Part shown: piece after piece, positions 11,592 to 24,420 of the stretch
Layout of the letters: every line of letters begins with the position of its first letter
Numbering within the stretch: the stretch's first letter is position 1
From: Dryomyza anilis
Taxonomy: Eukaryota; Arthropoda; Insecta; Diptera; Dryomyzidae
NCBI GenBank assembly: GCA_951804985.1
Contig: OX638132.1
Coordinates: 9,591,529 to 9,655,528 of the forward strand
Length of the DNA: 64,000 nt
Direction: 5' to 3'
Notes under the pieces: generated by a model
The model's input: only the letters and a program-made list of their open reading frames with translations
The model's database searches: none
What the model was told of the DNA's origin: nothing
Position numbers and translations under genes: made by a program

Positions 11592-11925
11592 GCACTCAGA
11601 AAAAAACTCATCAAATCCCATTAAAATTAACCAATCGGTTAATTATTATTTTAATAGTATACAAAAAAAATGTTCTTATATACACAACATAAATTTTATA
11701 GTATTTTGTAGTATTTAATGTAATTTACCGATTAAAATAATAATTTATCCTACACCCAGAAAAAAATTCCCTCAAATTCCATTAAAATTGCTCAATAGGA
11801 CAATTATTGATTTAATAGTATACAAAAAATAAATCTTTTCATATAAACTCGATGGCAATGTGATGGTATTTTCTAGTATTTAATGGTATTTTCCGATTAA
11901 AATAATATTTTATATATATTTAGGG
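11592..11925. mobile_element. Two right-truncated CACCCAG MITEs placed head to tail
   Basis: The first copy starts at 11592 (cactcagaaaaaaa) and breaks off exactly where the second begins, at 11751 (tacacccagaaaaaaatt). Both share caaat.ccattaaaatt and tttaatagtatacaaaaaa with full copies at 14586, 46504 and 52915, and both lack the right terminus. Confidence 0.6.
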
Positions 11926-13507
11926 TATTCATTTCACTTCGTGGATACTACGTATATGTTGTATGTCGTAAAATTTTTACGAAATACGCATAAACGCAGG
12001 CGATACGATGCGAAATGAACTCCCTTATTGTATTTTTTATCGGAGTGTACACAGTATGGTACACACAACAATTTCGAATGAATTTTAAGTAGTTAATGAT
12101 TGTACTCGAACGATGCGCCATTTGCATTAGAGTCATAAAATGAGTAATGATTGAGTGTGGGTGCCGCCGTCAGCTCCATAATCAGTAAGAGAGCAAGAAA
12201 AACCCCATATTATAAAAAAAAACCAACAACAAAATACCTTACACTATAGAGCAATAATTAAAATTTTAGATGTGTTAGAAGTTCATTTAATAGCTTTGTC
12301 CGGCACAGAATTAATTTTAAAAAATCACGCACAAGAACGTTGAAAATATTCCAAAGATAAAATAAAAAAAAACGCACACACAAAAATAGCGCACACCGGT
12401 CCTATAAAGAAAGCCAGTGTTTGAGGCAATGACGTGGCTCAAGAAACGAGAAACAGGTTTTTAGTTAGTAGAAACTTGCGTCAATAGATACTGTGCTAAC
12501 CAAAAGATGCAAAGATACACATATTTATTAGAACAAGTATATCAAAAAAACCAAAAACTAACATAATTATCATGTAGTTTATAAAAAGAAAAACTAAAAC
12601 TCGTGATCGTTTTCCAAAAAGTGACAGGTAAACAATGCATAGGTACAAGATATTTGATTGACGCTATCTTTAAGATAGTTAAGCTACGGTTATTTAGATA
12701 TAATTATTTACATAATATATAATAATAACAATTAGTCAGTATACACCAACAAAAAAAAAGGCATGACTCCGTATGCAAGTAACTGCGGCATGAATCAACT
12801 GACTGTACGTAGGACAACGATATACAATCCGTGAGATACATTTGAAAATGTAACGAAAGTGATTCGTATGTAGGTCTTATGTTAACTGAAGCATTCAGCC
12901 GTTGTGGCATGCAATTCATTCATCTAAACTAGCTGCATTGCTGCCGTTTCAGAGTGTATCTGAGTTGTCGATACTCTATCGCATAGATACAAAGTGCAGC
13001 AGCCGCTACAATTAAAACCCAATACAAAGCAACTGATACATGCAATAAATTCCACAACAGATACTATCTAATATTAAAAAAAAAATACATAGTATATCTA
13101 TTACTATGATAGTCTATAGATACATATTGTTGAAATATATATAGGCAATGTTTGTTTCCAATATGTATCTCTGCACTACGTATGAATGATGTCATCTTCT
13201 ATTGAGATTCATACCACAAAAAAAAAAAACCAATGAGCGCATATTCTAATAATTAGCACAATCTGCAAAACTTTTGCAGAAAACATTTTCACTTTGGCTT
13301 CGTTTTCTCCGACACTTGTTTAAATTTTGCACTGTTTTCAATATCAGCAGTGTCTTCATTATTTGACATATAAAATATATAAACCGCACCCAACAAACAC
13401 AAAATTCCTACTTTCTTTATATCACTTGTTTGTATTTTGAATACTATATACACGCAGTATAGAACAATTAAACACACAAAAAAAATACTACATAAAAAAT
13501 TATTTAC
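11926..13507. other. Gene-free stretch between annexin exons
   Basis: A degenerate inverted arrangement of gatac/gtatc and ctgc/gcag words occurs at 12919-13190; otherwise no repeat or ORF is supported. If the candidate first exon at 13508 is right, all of this is annexin intron. Confidence 0.3.
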
Positions 13508-13595
13508 CAAAATAGCTTTTTAAATTCAAGTTGTTCACTCGCTGCTTACTTCTCAAAGACTGAAACTTTTTGCTCTCCGTCAGTGGTTTTTATTT
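13508..13595 (-). promoter_or_regulatory. Candidate AnxB9 core promoter and noncoding first exon
   Basis: On the minus strand a TATA-like AAATAAAA (13595-13588) lies 27-34 nt upstream of an initiator-like TTTCAGTC with A+1 at 13561. The following 54 nt have no ATG and end at a donor-like TTTTG/GTAAAT (last exon base 13508). This fits a noncoding first exon that could splice to the acceptor at 8161-8163 of annexin B9, 5.3 kb away. The link is inference; the exon could belong to another transcript. Confidence 0.35.
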
Positions 13596-13726
13596 AGCTT
13601 ATATGTTAACCTTAGTAATGGCTGGTGCTAAATGCCGACACACTCTTTGGGGTTGCCACATTGATTTGATAAAAGTTAAATACAAAAAAAAACGTATATT
13701 TTTTTGCAGCCAAAAGGTTTAGATTT

Positions 13727-13785
13727 AATTAGAGCTGTGTGATTAAACAATCAATCAAAAATGTAATTGTACAGCATACTCGATT
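13727..13785. repeat. Left-end relic of the GATTAATC hAT family
   Basis: tagagctgtgtgattaa resembles the TAGGGCTGTGCGATTAATC end seen at 8858. No partner end close by. Confidence 0.4.
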
Positions 13786-14585
13786 AATAAAGTTTTCTGA
13801 TACAAATTTATTTTTAGAATAATAAAAAAATGTAGTATTTACAAAACCAATTAGTAAAGTATTTCATAATATTTCAAAAATAAAAATCACAATTTTGATT
13901 AATCAAACATTTATTTTGTTTTGCGATTTGACAAATATCAAAATTGCGTAGCAGTGCAGTGCAAAATAGCTTATTTATGATAAATATCTAGTTTATAATA
14001 TTCAATTGTATTTAATATTCGTGTTATCAATTACAAATTGATAGATAAAAAACGATATTTGTTAAAATTTTGATTAATGCGTTTTTAAATATTCTGCGTT
14101 TTTTTAGTTATATATAAAATTTAAATAACTATAGCACATAATCACAGAAAATTTAAAGTCATCTTTTTAATTGAAAATCAGCTTTATTGCAATTTAATCT
14201 GTCAAAAAAAGTCGAATTTATTTTCAAAGTCTACTTTAAATTCTCTATGATTATGCGACTGTATTTTCCAGTTCACGATCTAATTTGGTTTGAATTGTGA
14301 GGCGGATACCCAGATTAATTTTGGTAAAGGCACAGAATAGACACCTACCTTCGACTGCATAAAATCATTCAAATATATATTTCATAAAAACTGTTTATAA
14401 TTGCCAATTTGACGATTTTTTGTTAAAAAATATATCGTATAATTTTGTATAAGGTATAGTGATTCCATTAGATTTTAATTCGTATATATTGTGTAATATA
14501 CCATTTAAATCGTGGTATCTCAGTGTATATATTTCAGTTATGGATGATTTTGGTACCAAACGACGCAAAATATAAAAAGCTATCA

Positions 14586-14767
14586 TACACCCAGAAAAAA
14601 ATTCCCTCAAATCCCATTAAAATTGATCAATAGGACTATTATTGATTTTCATATAAACTTAATGGCAATGTCAGGTATTTAATGGTATTTTCAATTAAAA
14701 TAATTTATCTTATTGACTATTTTTAATAGTAAAAACTATTATTTATATAGTATTTTTTCTGGGTGTA
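14586..14767. mobile_element. CACCCAG MITE, complete but short copy
   Basis: Ends TACACCCAGAAAAAAATT and TTTTTTCTGGGTGTA are inverted repeats; TA flanks both ends. The interior is a reduced version of the roughly 220-bp copies at 46504 and 52915. Confidence 0.75.
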
Positions 14768-15980
14768 CCAAACCCTTCAATTATACTTTCGAAAACTTAT
14801 AAATTATAATAGAATTTATGTGAAAGTGTTTATTTTAAAAATATTAAATTTAAAGAAATTCATAAATCTGGCAACTATAACACCTATATAACTATAATAT
14901 GTATGTGTAGTACAAGCAATGCCGACAACACCGGTTCATATATGTATAGAAAAGAACAAAATTTGATTATGACGTCATTTGCACAGCGCTGAGAAACTTC
15001 TCTTTCAATGCGGTTCTCCCAAAAGTTAAGGGGGTGTTGGTATGCATAATGTTTTGTAATAATTATTTGTAATTTAAGTATAAATGTGTTTTAAAATAGA
15101 TAAAATAAAAATACATTTTGAATGTTGCATTCTTTATTATTTTGGAATAGATTTTGTTCTTAGATCTGGTTTTTAAACTTAGTTCCTCTATTAAAAATTC
15201 CATTAATATATTGTAAAATTATGTATTGTTGTGGCAATTACTGGCTATAACAACTTTTTGGAAAATTATCTTTTTCAACGGTTTTTTTTAGAATAAATAT
15301 TTATTTTTTACCCAAAACAAAAGCAATTATATGTGAAATATAACTTTAATTAATCAAAATCAATTAAAATAAAAATATAACATATGAAAAGTTGAAATAC
15401 TTCTTAAAAACATAAAAAATGTATTGTCTTTCAATATACTTTATTGTTGTCAAAGAAGACTTTAGATGATTTCTGACTGTTTCAAAGTTACCATCAAAGT
15501 TACCATAAACTGACGTCACTTCGTCATATGAAATAAACGTCACTTTTACGTCATTTGTTCGTTGATTTCGTTCGTTCACACTACGGAAAGAGGCCCTGAA
15601 TTATGTTTAAAATATTTGCGCTAATCAACAGTGATTACTTCGTGGTATACACATATAATAGCGAAAGATGTTTTAATATCTAAAACTAGTTATAGTTTTT
15701 CATTTATGTGCCTTATCAAATTTTTGCAGTACAAAAACTCAAATTTTCTGGATTGATATGTGTTAGAATTGATATTTAAATCTAAATGTTGTATTGTAAA
15801 ATAACATATTCACTTTTCATTAACATATTTATATTTCGCAATGATAAAAGTGAAAAAAACAGTAAATATTATTTTCGAAACAATGTTGTTCAAATTTTTA
15901 GAAATCATCAAGAAATAGTGTTTTTTTTAAGTTTTGTGGCTTCTCATGTTTTAAAATTATTCTAAAAATTTAAATTAAAA
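14768..15980. other. Intergenic AT-rich stretch
   Basis: No gene or complete repeat seen. Two CRE-like words (tgacgtca types) occur at 14969-14978 and 15511-15518; their significance is unknown. Confidence 0.3.
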
Positions 15981-16319
15981 TATTGTGTGTGCCTTTCCAA
16001 AGTATTCGGGAGGATACTGGCAGAATATCGACAGATTTCAGGCAAAAGCGCAGGTTTCTGTCAGGTTTTAGGTGGGGCACGACATGTAGTTTGTTTGCCG
16101 CGAAAAACACCAGTCTTCGTACAGCAGATTTTACCCAGGTAATAGGCATTTATGGAATATTGTGGAAATTCTATTTGAAATAGGCTGTTGTAGCAGGTTT
16201 TCGGGGGAATATCGGCAGACAATTTTATTTTTTTTAATTTCCAGAATTTAAGAATAGATTTCAGGAATAGCAATGCAACCTGCTTCACACTGTCGACGGT
16301 AGATAAACATTTTATATGA

Positions 16320-16730
16320 TCACGGCAGCGTTTTGGAATACAAGAGCAGCTTTTTTACAAGTTGTTGCCGGAGTTTTTTTTTTGTGACAAATATAAAATA
16401 CCGGACAAAAACCTTAACAATTTTTTTTTCGACTAATACACCCCTCACAGTTCTAGTTGAAATTTGTACTCCTAACTTTGTTTGAATTGCTGCAGCTGAC
16501 ATCAAAATGTCCCGACTTGATAGTAACTGTACGTGATTATCCACCTTCATGGCAGTTTTCTATGGTCTTACTATTTAAGAAATGTGGTTTTGGAACCAAA
16601 ATACATTGTGTGCAATGTAATGTGACCTTCCAATAGATTTAGTTGATATGCGATGGCTTTGACCTTCAATTTTTAACATTTTAATGAGGGAACCTTTGAA
16701 ATCTGCGTAATGCTTTGCACGACCCATATT
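16320..16730 (-). pseudogene. Tc1/mariner-type transposase N-terminal fragment
   Basis: The minus strand begins MGRAKHYADFKGSLIKMLK at about 16727. After a frame break it reads VDNHVQLLSSRDILMSAAAI and then QTKLGVQISTRTVRGVLVEK. The order small basic helix, then SA..I...LG..IS.RTVR..L.E, is the paired-like DNA-binding region of Tc1-family transposases. Several frameshifts and a stop make it inactive and the DDE catalytic domain is not seen. It is flanked by sequence rich in ctgcc/ggcag words (15985-16300 and 17100-17680) that may be the rest of the element. Confidence 0.6.
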
Positions 16731-17099
16731 TCTGAAGTAACGTATTTTAGTTTTTACATATTATATACGGATATTTACGGAGATTATAAAATTATTACAT
16801 TCAAATTATTTTTCTTTGAAAATATATAAATTTGTAATTATTTTTAATGTGACTCTATTTTTTGTTAGCTTTCAATACTGACTTTTTGTGTTTACCAAAC
16901 TCAGTTTATTTTTTAGGTGTTCGCAATTTATCTTTTTTGAAATAAGACATATTGACAATAATTTATTACAAGTGATCGTCACATTCGTAAACTAAAAATG
17001 GTCACAAAAATTTCAAGATAAGTGGAACAAGTAAATTACCCTATTATTTTGTTCGTAACTGTATGTCTGTTTTCTGTCCGTTTCCAATAAATGCCGCGA

Positions 17100-17690
17100 A
17101 TCTGCCTATTTAATTTTGCCATACGCTTTTCACAAACATTCCATTTATCAGTGTGTTTTCCAAAAATATGCCGAAAATATTCCCGCAAAATGCCAAAATG
17201 TCTCGGGAAACTTAAAAAAAAAATTCAATATTAAAACTCTATTGTTTTTCGGAACTGCTTCAACAAAATGCTGCGTTATTGTCAAACGAAAGTCCACATA
17301 TTCGATGTTGAAAAATTATCTTCCGAAAATAAACTTTGAAAATAGCAAACTATTAAATTGTGGCTCCTGTTTTTTTTATAATGAAACTTCGGTTTCGTAG
17401 AGAATTCTTAGAGAAACTTTTTAGCAGACAGGCAGTCAAAATACGTAGCTACCTTGATCTGCATTCACGTGCCATTTATCTGCCTCTATATACCTTTAAC
17501 TTCATATAAACTGCCGTTTTGCTGCAGTATGCCGTTTTGTTCAAGAGCAGACAACAATCAAGGTTTTGCTACAAAACTCCGCATATATCTGACGTAAATC
17601 TACCGATTGATTGATTTTTCTGCATGAAAGCTGATGTGTTTGCATGCCTGTTATCTGCCGTATATTTTGTCTGGGGCTATCACGTCAATT
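17100..17690. repeat. CTGCCG-rich dispersed repeat
   Basis: Words such as aatctgcc, gccgaaaatattccc and atctgccgtat recur here and at 15985-16200, 20460-20630 and 40790-40915. No termini could be fixed. Confidence 0.35.
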
Positions 17691-18767
17691 CATTTTAGTA
17701 TACCGTTGCTTTGTAGTCTACTAGCAAATTATGAATGATAGATGTATACCGGCAAAACGTTTTAACGATAACTAGAAACTAAAATCAATATTAGCACTTA
17801 TTTTATAGTATTCCAAATCATTGAATGTCATTATTTGAAAATTTTGCTTTTGTGGCGTAACATGTTACTGCAATAATCACAACAATTTTATATTTTCATG
17901 TTACTATTACCCCTTAATTTGAAATAATTAGCATATTTGTTTCACGCAGACTCATGGACGCATTAATTTGCTGCAGACATGCTGTTAAAGATTTCATTAA
18001 TTTTGGAAATCTGCGTTTTTATAGAGAGTAACATGTAGACAAAAAGAATAAAAATGTTGCGTACTATGATATGACATGAATGATTCTACATGTACACTAC
18101 AATTTTAATATTATTGTACTTTTATTTTGTGATGAAATAGTGCTGTCCATAGTATAGACATTTAAAATACACAAGAGCAGAGAACAGAATAACATGTGTT
18201 GCAAGCAAATACTCGTGAGCGTAGGTATGTCTAAAAGCACTTGCCTACTATTGAACCTCAATGTATTATTGAAAATATGACGTTGCTAAATATTTTAAAA
18301 AGACAACAGCATCAATTGCGCGTTTTGTTTTTGTATTTTACTCTCTCAGTTACTAGCAATAAGCAAATATTATAACAAGTACTTTGACTGAATCATGCAA
18401 TTTTCTAAATAACATCACAATAGCAAAATCTAGCTTTGTGCAAAATTGAATATGATTCATATTGTGAGCTATTTTATTAGTGTGCTTAGAAAGATCGAGT
18501 TGCTTTCAAGAGATTTTAATGCGTAATAATTGCGACGTCAGAATTCTCATCAAGATTCTGATGCTAGGCAACGATGACTTATGATAACGAGATTAAAGAT
18601 AACATAACGTTAGCCATGCTAATGAATATTGTATGAATCAGTTGAAAATCATTGTGTTATATTTAGAATTTTAGTAAAAATTTATACGTAAGTTAAAAAT
18701 GAGTTAAATATATATTAATATTCCTTACTTTCGTTGAACAGGGATTTCAGTTGATATAGATGCCTGT
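17691..18767. other. 3' flank of the RAD51C-like gene
   Basis: No ORF or repeat recognised. The gene's 3'UTR must lie just below 18768 but no convincing poly(A) signal stands out. Confidence 0.35.
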
Positions 18768-20997
18768 TTACGATATGCCGCTCTGTTTTATCTGTGCAAA
18801 AATATATACATTTCAAGAACAACTCATAAAAATGGCAAAACTATAAAACATACGCACCACAAAAGGCACTCCCACTTGTGGCGATATCAGTGACTTCTCC
18901 ACAAAGGCAACACGTTGCCCTGTCTCCAAGTGTCGGCTCAGCAAAATGCGTTGATTTATTTTGTGCGCATGTGTTTCACCCAGTGCTGGACATATCTTGG
19001 CACCATCCAGCGTAAATCGTGTAGTCAGCTCGTTTGTTATCACAATCTATTTAAATATTTGATAGCATATAATTAATAAAAATCTTTTAAACGAATTTTA
19101 ACAATTTTATCTTACTGCAATTTCATTATCAATCGCCAACTGTTGCAGCTGTGTCAACAATTCGTAGTTTAATCTTGTGCGCTTGGAGACATCATCAATG
19201 GCGCGCAGTGCAAATGAAAAGGAGTCAATGACAATCAGCTTAAGCTGCAAAAAATAATGTAATTCCGTGGTTGAACAGGATCGACTTTAGTATTAAATAT
19301 ATTGATTGTAATTAATTAAATGTAAGCGGTAATGCAAAAAATCCTAGTAGATGAAATAAATAAATGAAATTAAATAATCTAATATTTGGTAATGACCAAA
19401 AGTACCTTTGGTATCTGCTGCACCAGCACTTTGATGTGCTGCACTGTTGCCACAAGCTCCACATAGTCTGCGCAATACATATAGGCAACTTTTTCGAGTA
19501 TAGTGGATGCATTGAAGTCGACACATACTTGCGGAAAGGCACGCTGAAAGCGACGCTGCGCGCATAAAGAGATTTCTGTAAAATAGAAAAAATTTAATCG
19601 TCATTGTTGAAGTATTTTGAGCAAATAGTTATTTTAAGTTTATTGATTAATAGTTAATAAATTTCAAAAGACCATTAAAAGGACACTTGAAATAATTATA
19701 TCAATTTTAAGATAATTTCATTACCTTGTCAAATACACATTCACTAATATTCATATTAATTGTGTACTATACCAATAACTCTTCGATACCTCTTCCATAA
19801 AAGGGACACGTTTTTAATATATATCATTTTGTGTACTTCTGAGTTAATGGAATTGATGGAATGAAAACATCAACAAACTACATATGTTTTTGGAAAACAA
19901 AGTTAATTTATATAGTTTTTTTTTTAATATCACAGATATGCATATGAGGGCCGTTAGCTTAAATATAGGTCTGATGGCTTAAATTTGTTATTTCTATCAA
20001 ATTTCGGCGTAGTGATTCCAGATGATTTGTCAAAATTTGTGAATCATGTAAGAATTTGGTAAAAAGTTCAAAAGAAGTTAAAAAAATTGCATTTTTCAAA
20101 GCAATACATAACTCAACTTCGACATTCTGAATGAAATATAATGGCAAAATAAATTTCGAATCTTTATAACGAAATTTCTGTTTTGCAATAAAACAAAACA
20201 TCTATGTTCTAATTTTATCAATAAAATCAAACTAGTTTATAAAAAGTTTTATATTATGACCATCAGTGAGTACAAAATTGAATACTTCTGTTCGCTGAGT
20301 CGTTTTCATCTATACGAACAACATGTCCAAGCCAACGTAAAGATTTTGTTCCATCGTATCCAAGTGTTTTTATCGTTAGTGGAACTTTTGATGCAATTAT
20401 GTTGCATCAAAAGACAAAATTTATATAATAATAATCAAAAGGCAGTGGAGCTTGTATCACAAGCTGACTGGCCGTTTCCCAAATATACCGTGAATCTGCC
20501 ATTTAAATTCCACAAAATTTTACAACCTACAGGTTACAGTTGCTATACACTCCCAAAATATTCAATTTTTAGGTTTGCCGGAAATATTCCTGAAAACTGT
20601 CAGAAATTTTGTCTGGAATTCTATTAAATTGTAGAGCTCCACCGACTAATCTTCCAAAAGTTTCCACTTACCCTGCAATCTATTCACATTGAAGCCTTGA
20701 TTTGTATCCACAAACAAAGCGCTTCCTTCAAGTCCTCCAACCACCTCGGGCAGCTGCACGTTAATGCATAGCTGTAAGCTATATAATCTCGGATTAATTT
20801 ATTACTTATTCTAATTGAAACAGTTTTTAATTGTACCACATTTGCGTTTTTCCACTGCCAGGAGATCCACAAAATTCGGTCAACAGTTGAAGCGGCACCC
20901 CGCCTCCGAGCTGTGCATCCAAGTCCTGACATAGTGTAATCATTTTGCGTAAATCTTCTTCTTTTCGCCAAACATCAAAACTGCTTCTTTTGAACAT
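18768..20997 (-). CDS. spn-D: RAD51C-like recombinase paralog, spindle-D type (6 exons, 259 aa)
   Basis: RecA/RAD51-fold ATPase of the RAD51C group, expected to act in the nucleus in homologous recombination; Drosophila spn-D is the RAD51C relative needed in meiosis. Minus-strand exons: 20997-20837, 20778-20672, 19575-19406, 19244-19116, 19046-18858, 18791-18768. All borders are GT..AG and the frame closes. Seen: Walker A GSPGSGKT at residues 44-51, then QMCLQLCINVQLPE; Walker B LKLIVIDSF at 147-155; ITNELTTRF and PALGETHAHK blocks as in RAD51C; end VPFVIKQSGIS. The second intron (1096 nt) is the only long one; the others are 58-161 nt. Oddities: the usual DTEG after Walker A reads DTNQ (78-81), losing the family glutamate, and only about 25 residues precede the LGGGVP block, so the N-terminal domain of vertebrate RAD51C is missing. 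From memory fly spn-D is similarly short. Exon 2 uses acceptor tatatag, not the downstream ttacag, because only that restores the conserved LCLQL-type reading. Confidence 0.88.
20385..20413. repeat. Perfect 12-bp palindrome in RAD51C-like intron 2
   Basis: cttttgatgcaa and ttgcatcaaaag separated by 5 nt. It would form a short hairpin in the transcript. Confidence 0.6.
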
Positions 20998-22422
20998 ATT
21001 TTTAAATAAATTAAATTAAATTTAGTAATTTTACTGCGCATAGTGAACAGTAAACAAAACTTTTAAAAATCCACTTCGAATTTCGAAACTTCAAAAGTTT
21101 ACTTCGACAAAGTGATGTCTATTTTTTGGGTACCCAATTTTTCGTATTCGATATTTATAAGTATATCGAGAGTATATCATGAACTTGAACTGGTCTGTAC
21201 CATAGACCACAAGACATGAAACTCCGTCAATGTAGATGTAAAAATCGTTTTGTTAGTGTGCGTCGCAGTCGCAATTTGGACAACTTTTTATTCAACTTAG
21301 ACAACTTTTATTCAACTTGGACAATAATGCCACAGATTTTCTCATTTTAGACATTTTTCCCCCTTTATATTCAACATATTCACCACTGCTTTTGATGTTT
21401 GCGCCAAACAGAAATTTAATAACAAATTAATTTTCTGACAGCATAAAAATACTCAAAACAAACGTAAACAACGTTTTAGTTTATATATATTTAGTTTTAT
21501 TCAAAAATTGATAGTGTGGGTACAATTTTCAACCGATTTTGATACGAATTATGGATGATATCGTTGTCAGACATGATGAAGAGCTATATTTGGCTGAACA
21601 AGCGTACGAAATTGTCAACTAGGACAAAATTTTAAAATATCTCTACGTAAAGGGATTATCGGACTGTTAATTGCTTAATGCCCGGATGCATACAACTTTT
21701 AACCATGAGTTAGAGATGGAAATCGATTAGTTAATCTATTTAAAAAAAAAATTATTTGTCAGATTGTTTTTAACTGATAACTGTATTCAACCGGCCGTAA
21801 GTAAATTCACAATTTTAGTTTATTTTATTTAACGTCCTCATTATATTTAAGCGCAATATTGTTCCATACACATAATTTCATTATAAAAACGATTTATAAT
21901 ATAAATATTAAGATAAACATAATATATAATAAATTTATTTTAATATTGTAATATTTGCAAAAGTTTTGTCCCTTTTTCCCTAAACTAATGAAAAGGGGGA
22001 CACACTGGTTTTATTCACCAAATTGCTATTTTTTTCTCGTAAATTTTACAATTTTTTCAGAAAATGTTAATTATTTTTTCACTTTTCCCTTAGACTATGA
22101 ATTTTAGGCATAGTTTTAAAAAAATAGTGCAAATTTTTAGACTCAATACGTGTAACTCAAAACTTCTGCATTTGAGTAGTTCGGTTGCAAAAAATGTGTA
22201 AATTTTGGCAAATTTCACAAAATTTTCAGCATCTGAATTAACAAACAGCTGTTTTGTGTTGTTGAAAATTTTACACGGTGAAACAACAACAATGCAAGCA
22301 GAGATGCGGCAGAGCTCATGTACACAATCCGTGTACCAAAAAATATCATAAAAAACAGGATTTTGCTATGTTGAATATGTTTTTTGCGAAGTCGCACGTC
22401 TTATAGTCTTTGGTCTGTACAC
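20998..22422. other. Upstream flank of the RAD51C-like gene
   Basis: The promoter must lie just above 20997 but no TATA or clear initiator is seen. A 23-codon plus-strand ORF, 21551-21622 (MDDIVVRHDEELYLAEQAYE..), has a coding-like composition but ends in TAG and shows no splice donor. The sequence from 21240 to 21420 has short repeats of acaact/ttcaactt. Confidence 0.3.
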
Positions 22423-23189
22423 AGAACCAAATAGTGACGTAAATACAACGAACTTGTACATCAATAGGACAAACAAATTAATCAAATGTCAACCGATGAT
22501 CGCATTCGTCAATATTACGTATAGCGTTAATCAATCGAGATTTACTAACACATTGACAGATTTTGAAGTAATGTGTACGTTAATATTACGATTGTGTTTA
22601 TCAACCTTCTTTAATCAATTGATGTACAACTTACGTAGTATTGACAATGTTTTTAATCAAAAAGTAATAAATGAAACACATTCAGCCAAATTTATAGTCA
22701 AATTAATCCACATTGTATTGAATTCAAATTGACTACGTATTTGGGAATTACATTTTTTGTTCACTTTTTGTTGTATATTTATTTAAATATAATAAAATAA
22801 AATAATAATTCCAATCAATTCAACATATTTAAATTAAAAATAAAATTACATTAAGTATATTTATCGCACTATATACTTTTTTGCAAATAAAACAAAGTAT
22901 TTTTATTACTTTTTATTGCTTTGTATTTATTTTTCACTTCACTAAATTATTGACGGCACCACGGCTTGTTTGTTTTCCGCCATTACACAATTCTCATATG
23001 TGTTAGTGTATAACCTGTGTATACATGAGAGCTTGAGATTGAAGGTCGCGATACGTAATATTGATAAACGACTACATCAAAACATGTATGCGTGTACGTT
23101 ATATTGATTAACTTGTTTGTCAATATTACGCAAACAGTTTGATGTACGTCGTTTGTCAATATGACGAACGATACTTTTTTTCTGTGTAG
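22423..23189. mobile_element. TA-flanked CACAGAA element rich in caatattacg words
   Basis: Left end ctgtaCACAGAACC, right end TTTTTTCTGTGtag, with TA on both sides. Near both ends the words gtcaatattacg and acgtaaat/atgtacgtcg recur in opposite orientation. No coding capacity. Confidence 0.5.
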
Positions 23190-23241
23190 GACTTATATAC
23201 GACTGTAACTTATATACGACAAACATCGATATCGTTAACAA

Positions 23242-23450
23242 TTTTTAACGACAAATATCGTTAAAATTTACATTGTTTTCATGACGATTGCTTCTACATG
23301 CCACAATTGTTGTTAGTTAACGATATCAATATTTGTCGTTAACTATTTTTAACGACAAATATCGTTATAATTTACATTTTTTCATGACGATCACTTCTGC
23401 ATACCACAATTGTTGTTAGTTAACGATATCGATATTTGTCGTTAATAAGT
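23242..23450. repeat. 104-bp tandem duplication of palindromic DNA
   Basis: The unit starting tttttaacgacaaatatcg at 23242 repeats at 23346. Within each unit ttaacgacaaatatcgtt is mirrored by aacgatatc.atatttgtcg, so each unit can also fold. About two copies with few differences. Confidence 0.7.
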
Positions 23451-24420
23451 TACAGAATCGCGCCTCTGGTCGGTTGTCTTCTCGATTGGTTCTTGTTCGG
23501 CGTTGTCCATTGAATATTTAACAGAAAAAGTCCCGTTATTTCAGCAAAATACGTGTATAGTTTTTACAGCGAACGGTGTGCAAGCCACGCTAAGACCCGA
23601 GACTGTACTAAATTAACGCGTTAAACTAAAAACTAAAGACTACAATAAGAACTTCGTGTTCATCGTAGTCTTTTACCAAACTCAATGTTATTCAATTGTG
23701 AATAACATTTAAAAAGAAGAATGATTAAAATGATTATGATTAAAATTAAGTATTCATTATTCTAAGGAGTGTTTTTCAAATTAATTTGAAACCAGTGTAT
23801 GATTGCTGTACTTTTCTCGATCAAAATTGTCAATTTGACTCGAAAGTGACGTATGCTCATATGATATTGAATAATTTTATTGACATTTGAACCATTTTAC
23901 CGCTTTATTGACAGAAAAAAAACTTCAGATCTGAATGGATTAATATCGTCATGTTCCTGTAGATTAAATGATAACTGCATTGGCGTTCCAATGCACCAAC
24001 TGCATCTTAATATGACAACCAAATAGTTTTTGAATACACCACTGAGTGTGTTTACAAAAGGGCCACTGACACATTGGATGTGCGTTAAACGATATACTAA
24101 TCAATTTTAATGATAAATTTATCAGCGGCATTGTAATGTTTACTCAAACTTGGAAAAGGGCTAATTAACTAACTTGTAGAAGGGCAAGTTTAGCTCAATC
24201 TTATACCACTTCATCGCCTGAGAATTTATTTGGCTCGACAATTGGAACCTCTGACACCAGTGTTGCAAACTGGTGATTTCTTTAGTTCCAAAACGGTGGC
24301 TAAGAACATGTGTGGAACATACGCAATAATAAGTTACAATGCTGTGATATTCCTATAATGGAACGTGTTACTATTACGTAGCAAAATAGTGGCAAATTAA
24401 AAAATGTATTATGTTCCATA
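23451..24420. other. Intergenic stretch
   Basis: Mixed-complexity sequence without recognisable genes. Nothing supported. Confidence 0.3.

Noticed and set aside
13289..13510. 73-residue minus-strand frame with two hydrophobic stretches, resembling a small membrane protein
   Set aside because: It opens at TTG, not ATG; the first in-frame ATG is near the end, and a splice donor sits at its start. It is more likely intron after a noncoding exon.
20684..20971. 95-codon minus-strand frame within the RAD51C-like gene
   Set aside because: It runs in a different frame through exons 1-2 and their intron; the spliced frame carries Walker A.
21551..21622. 23-codon ORF with coding-like composition upstream of the RAD51C-like gene
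   Set aside because: It ends in a stop, lacks a splice donor and has no recognised relative; too short to call a gene.
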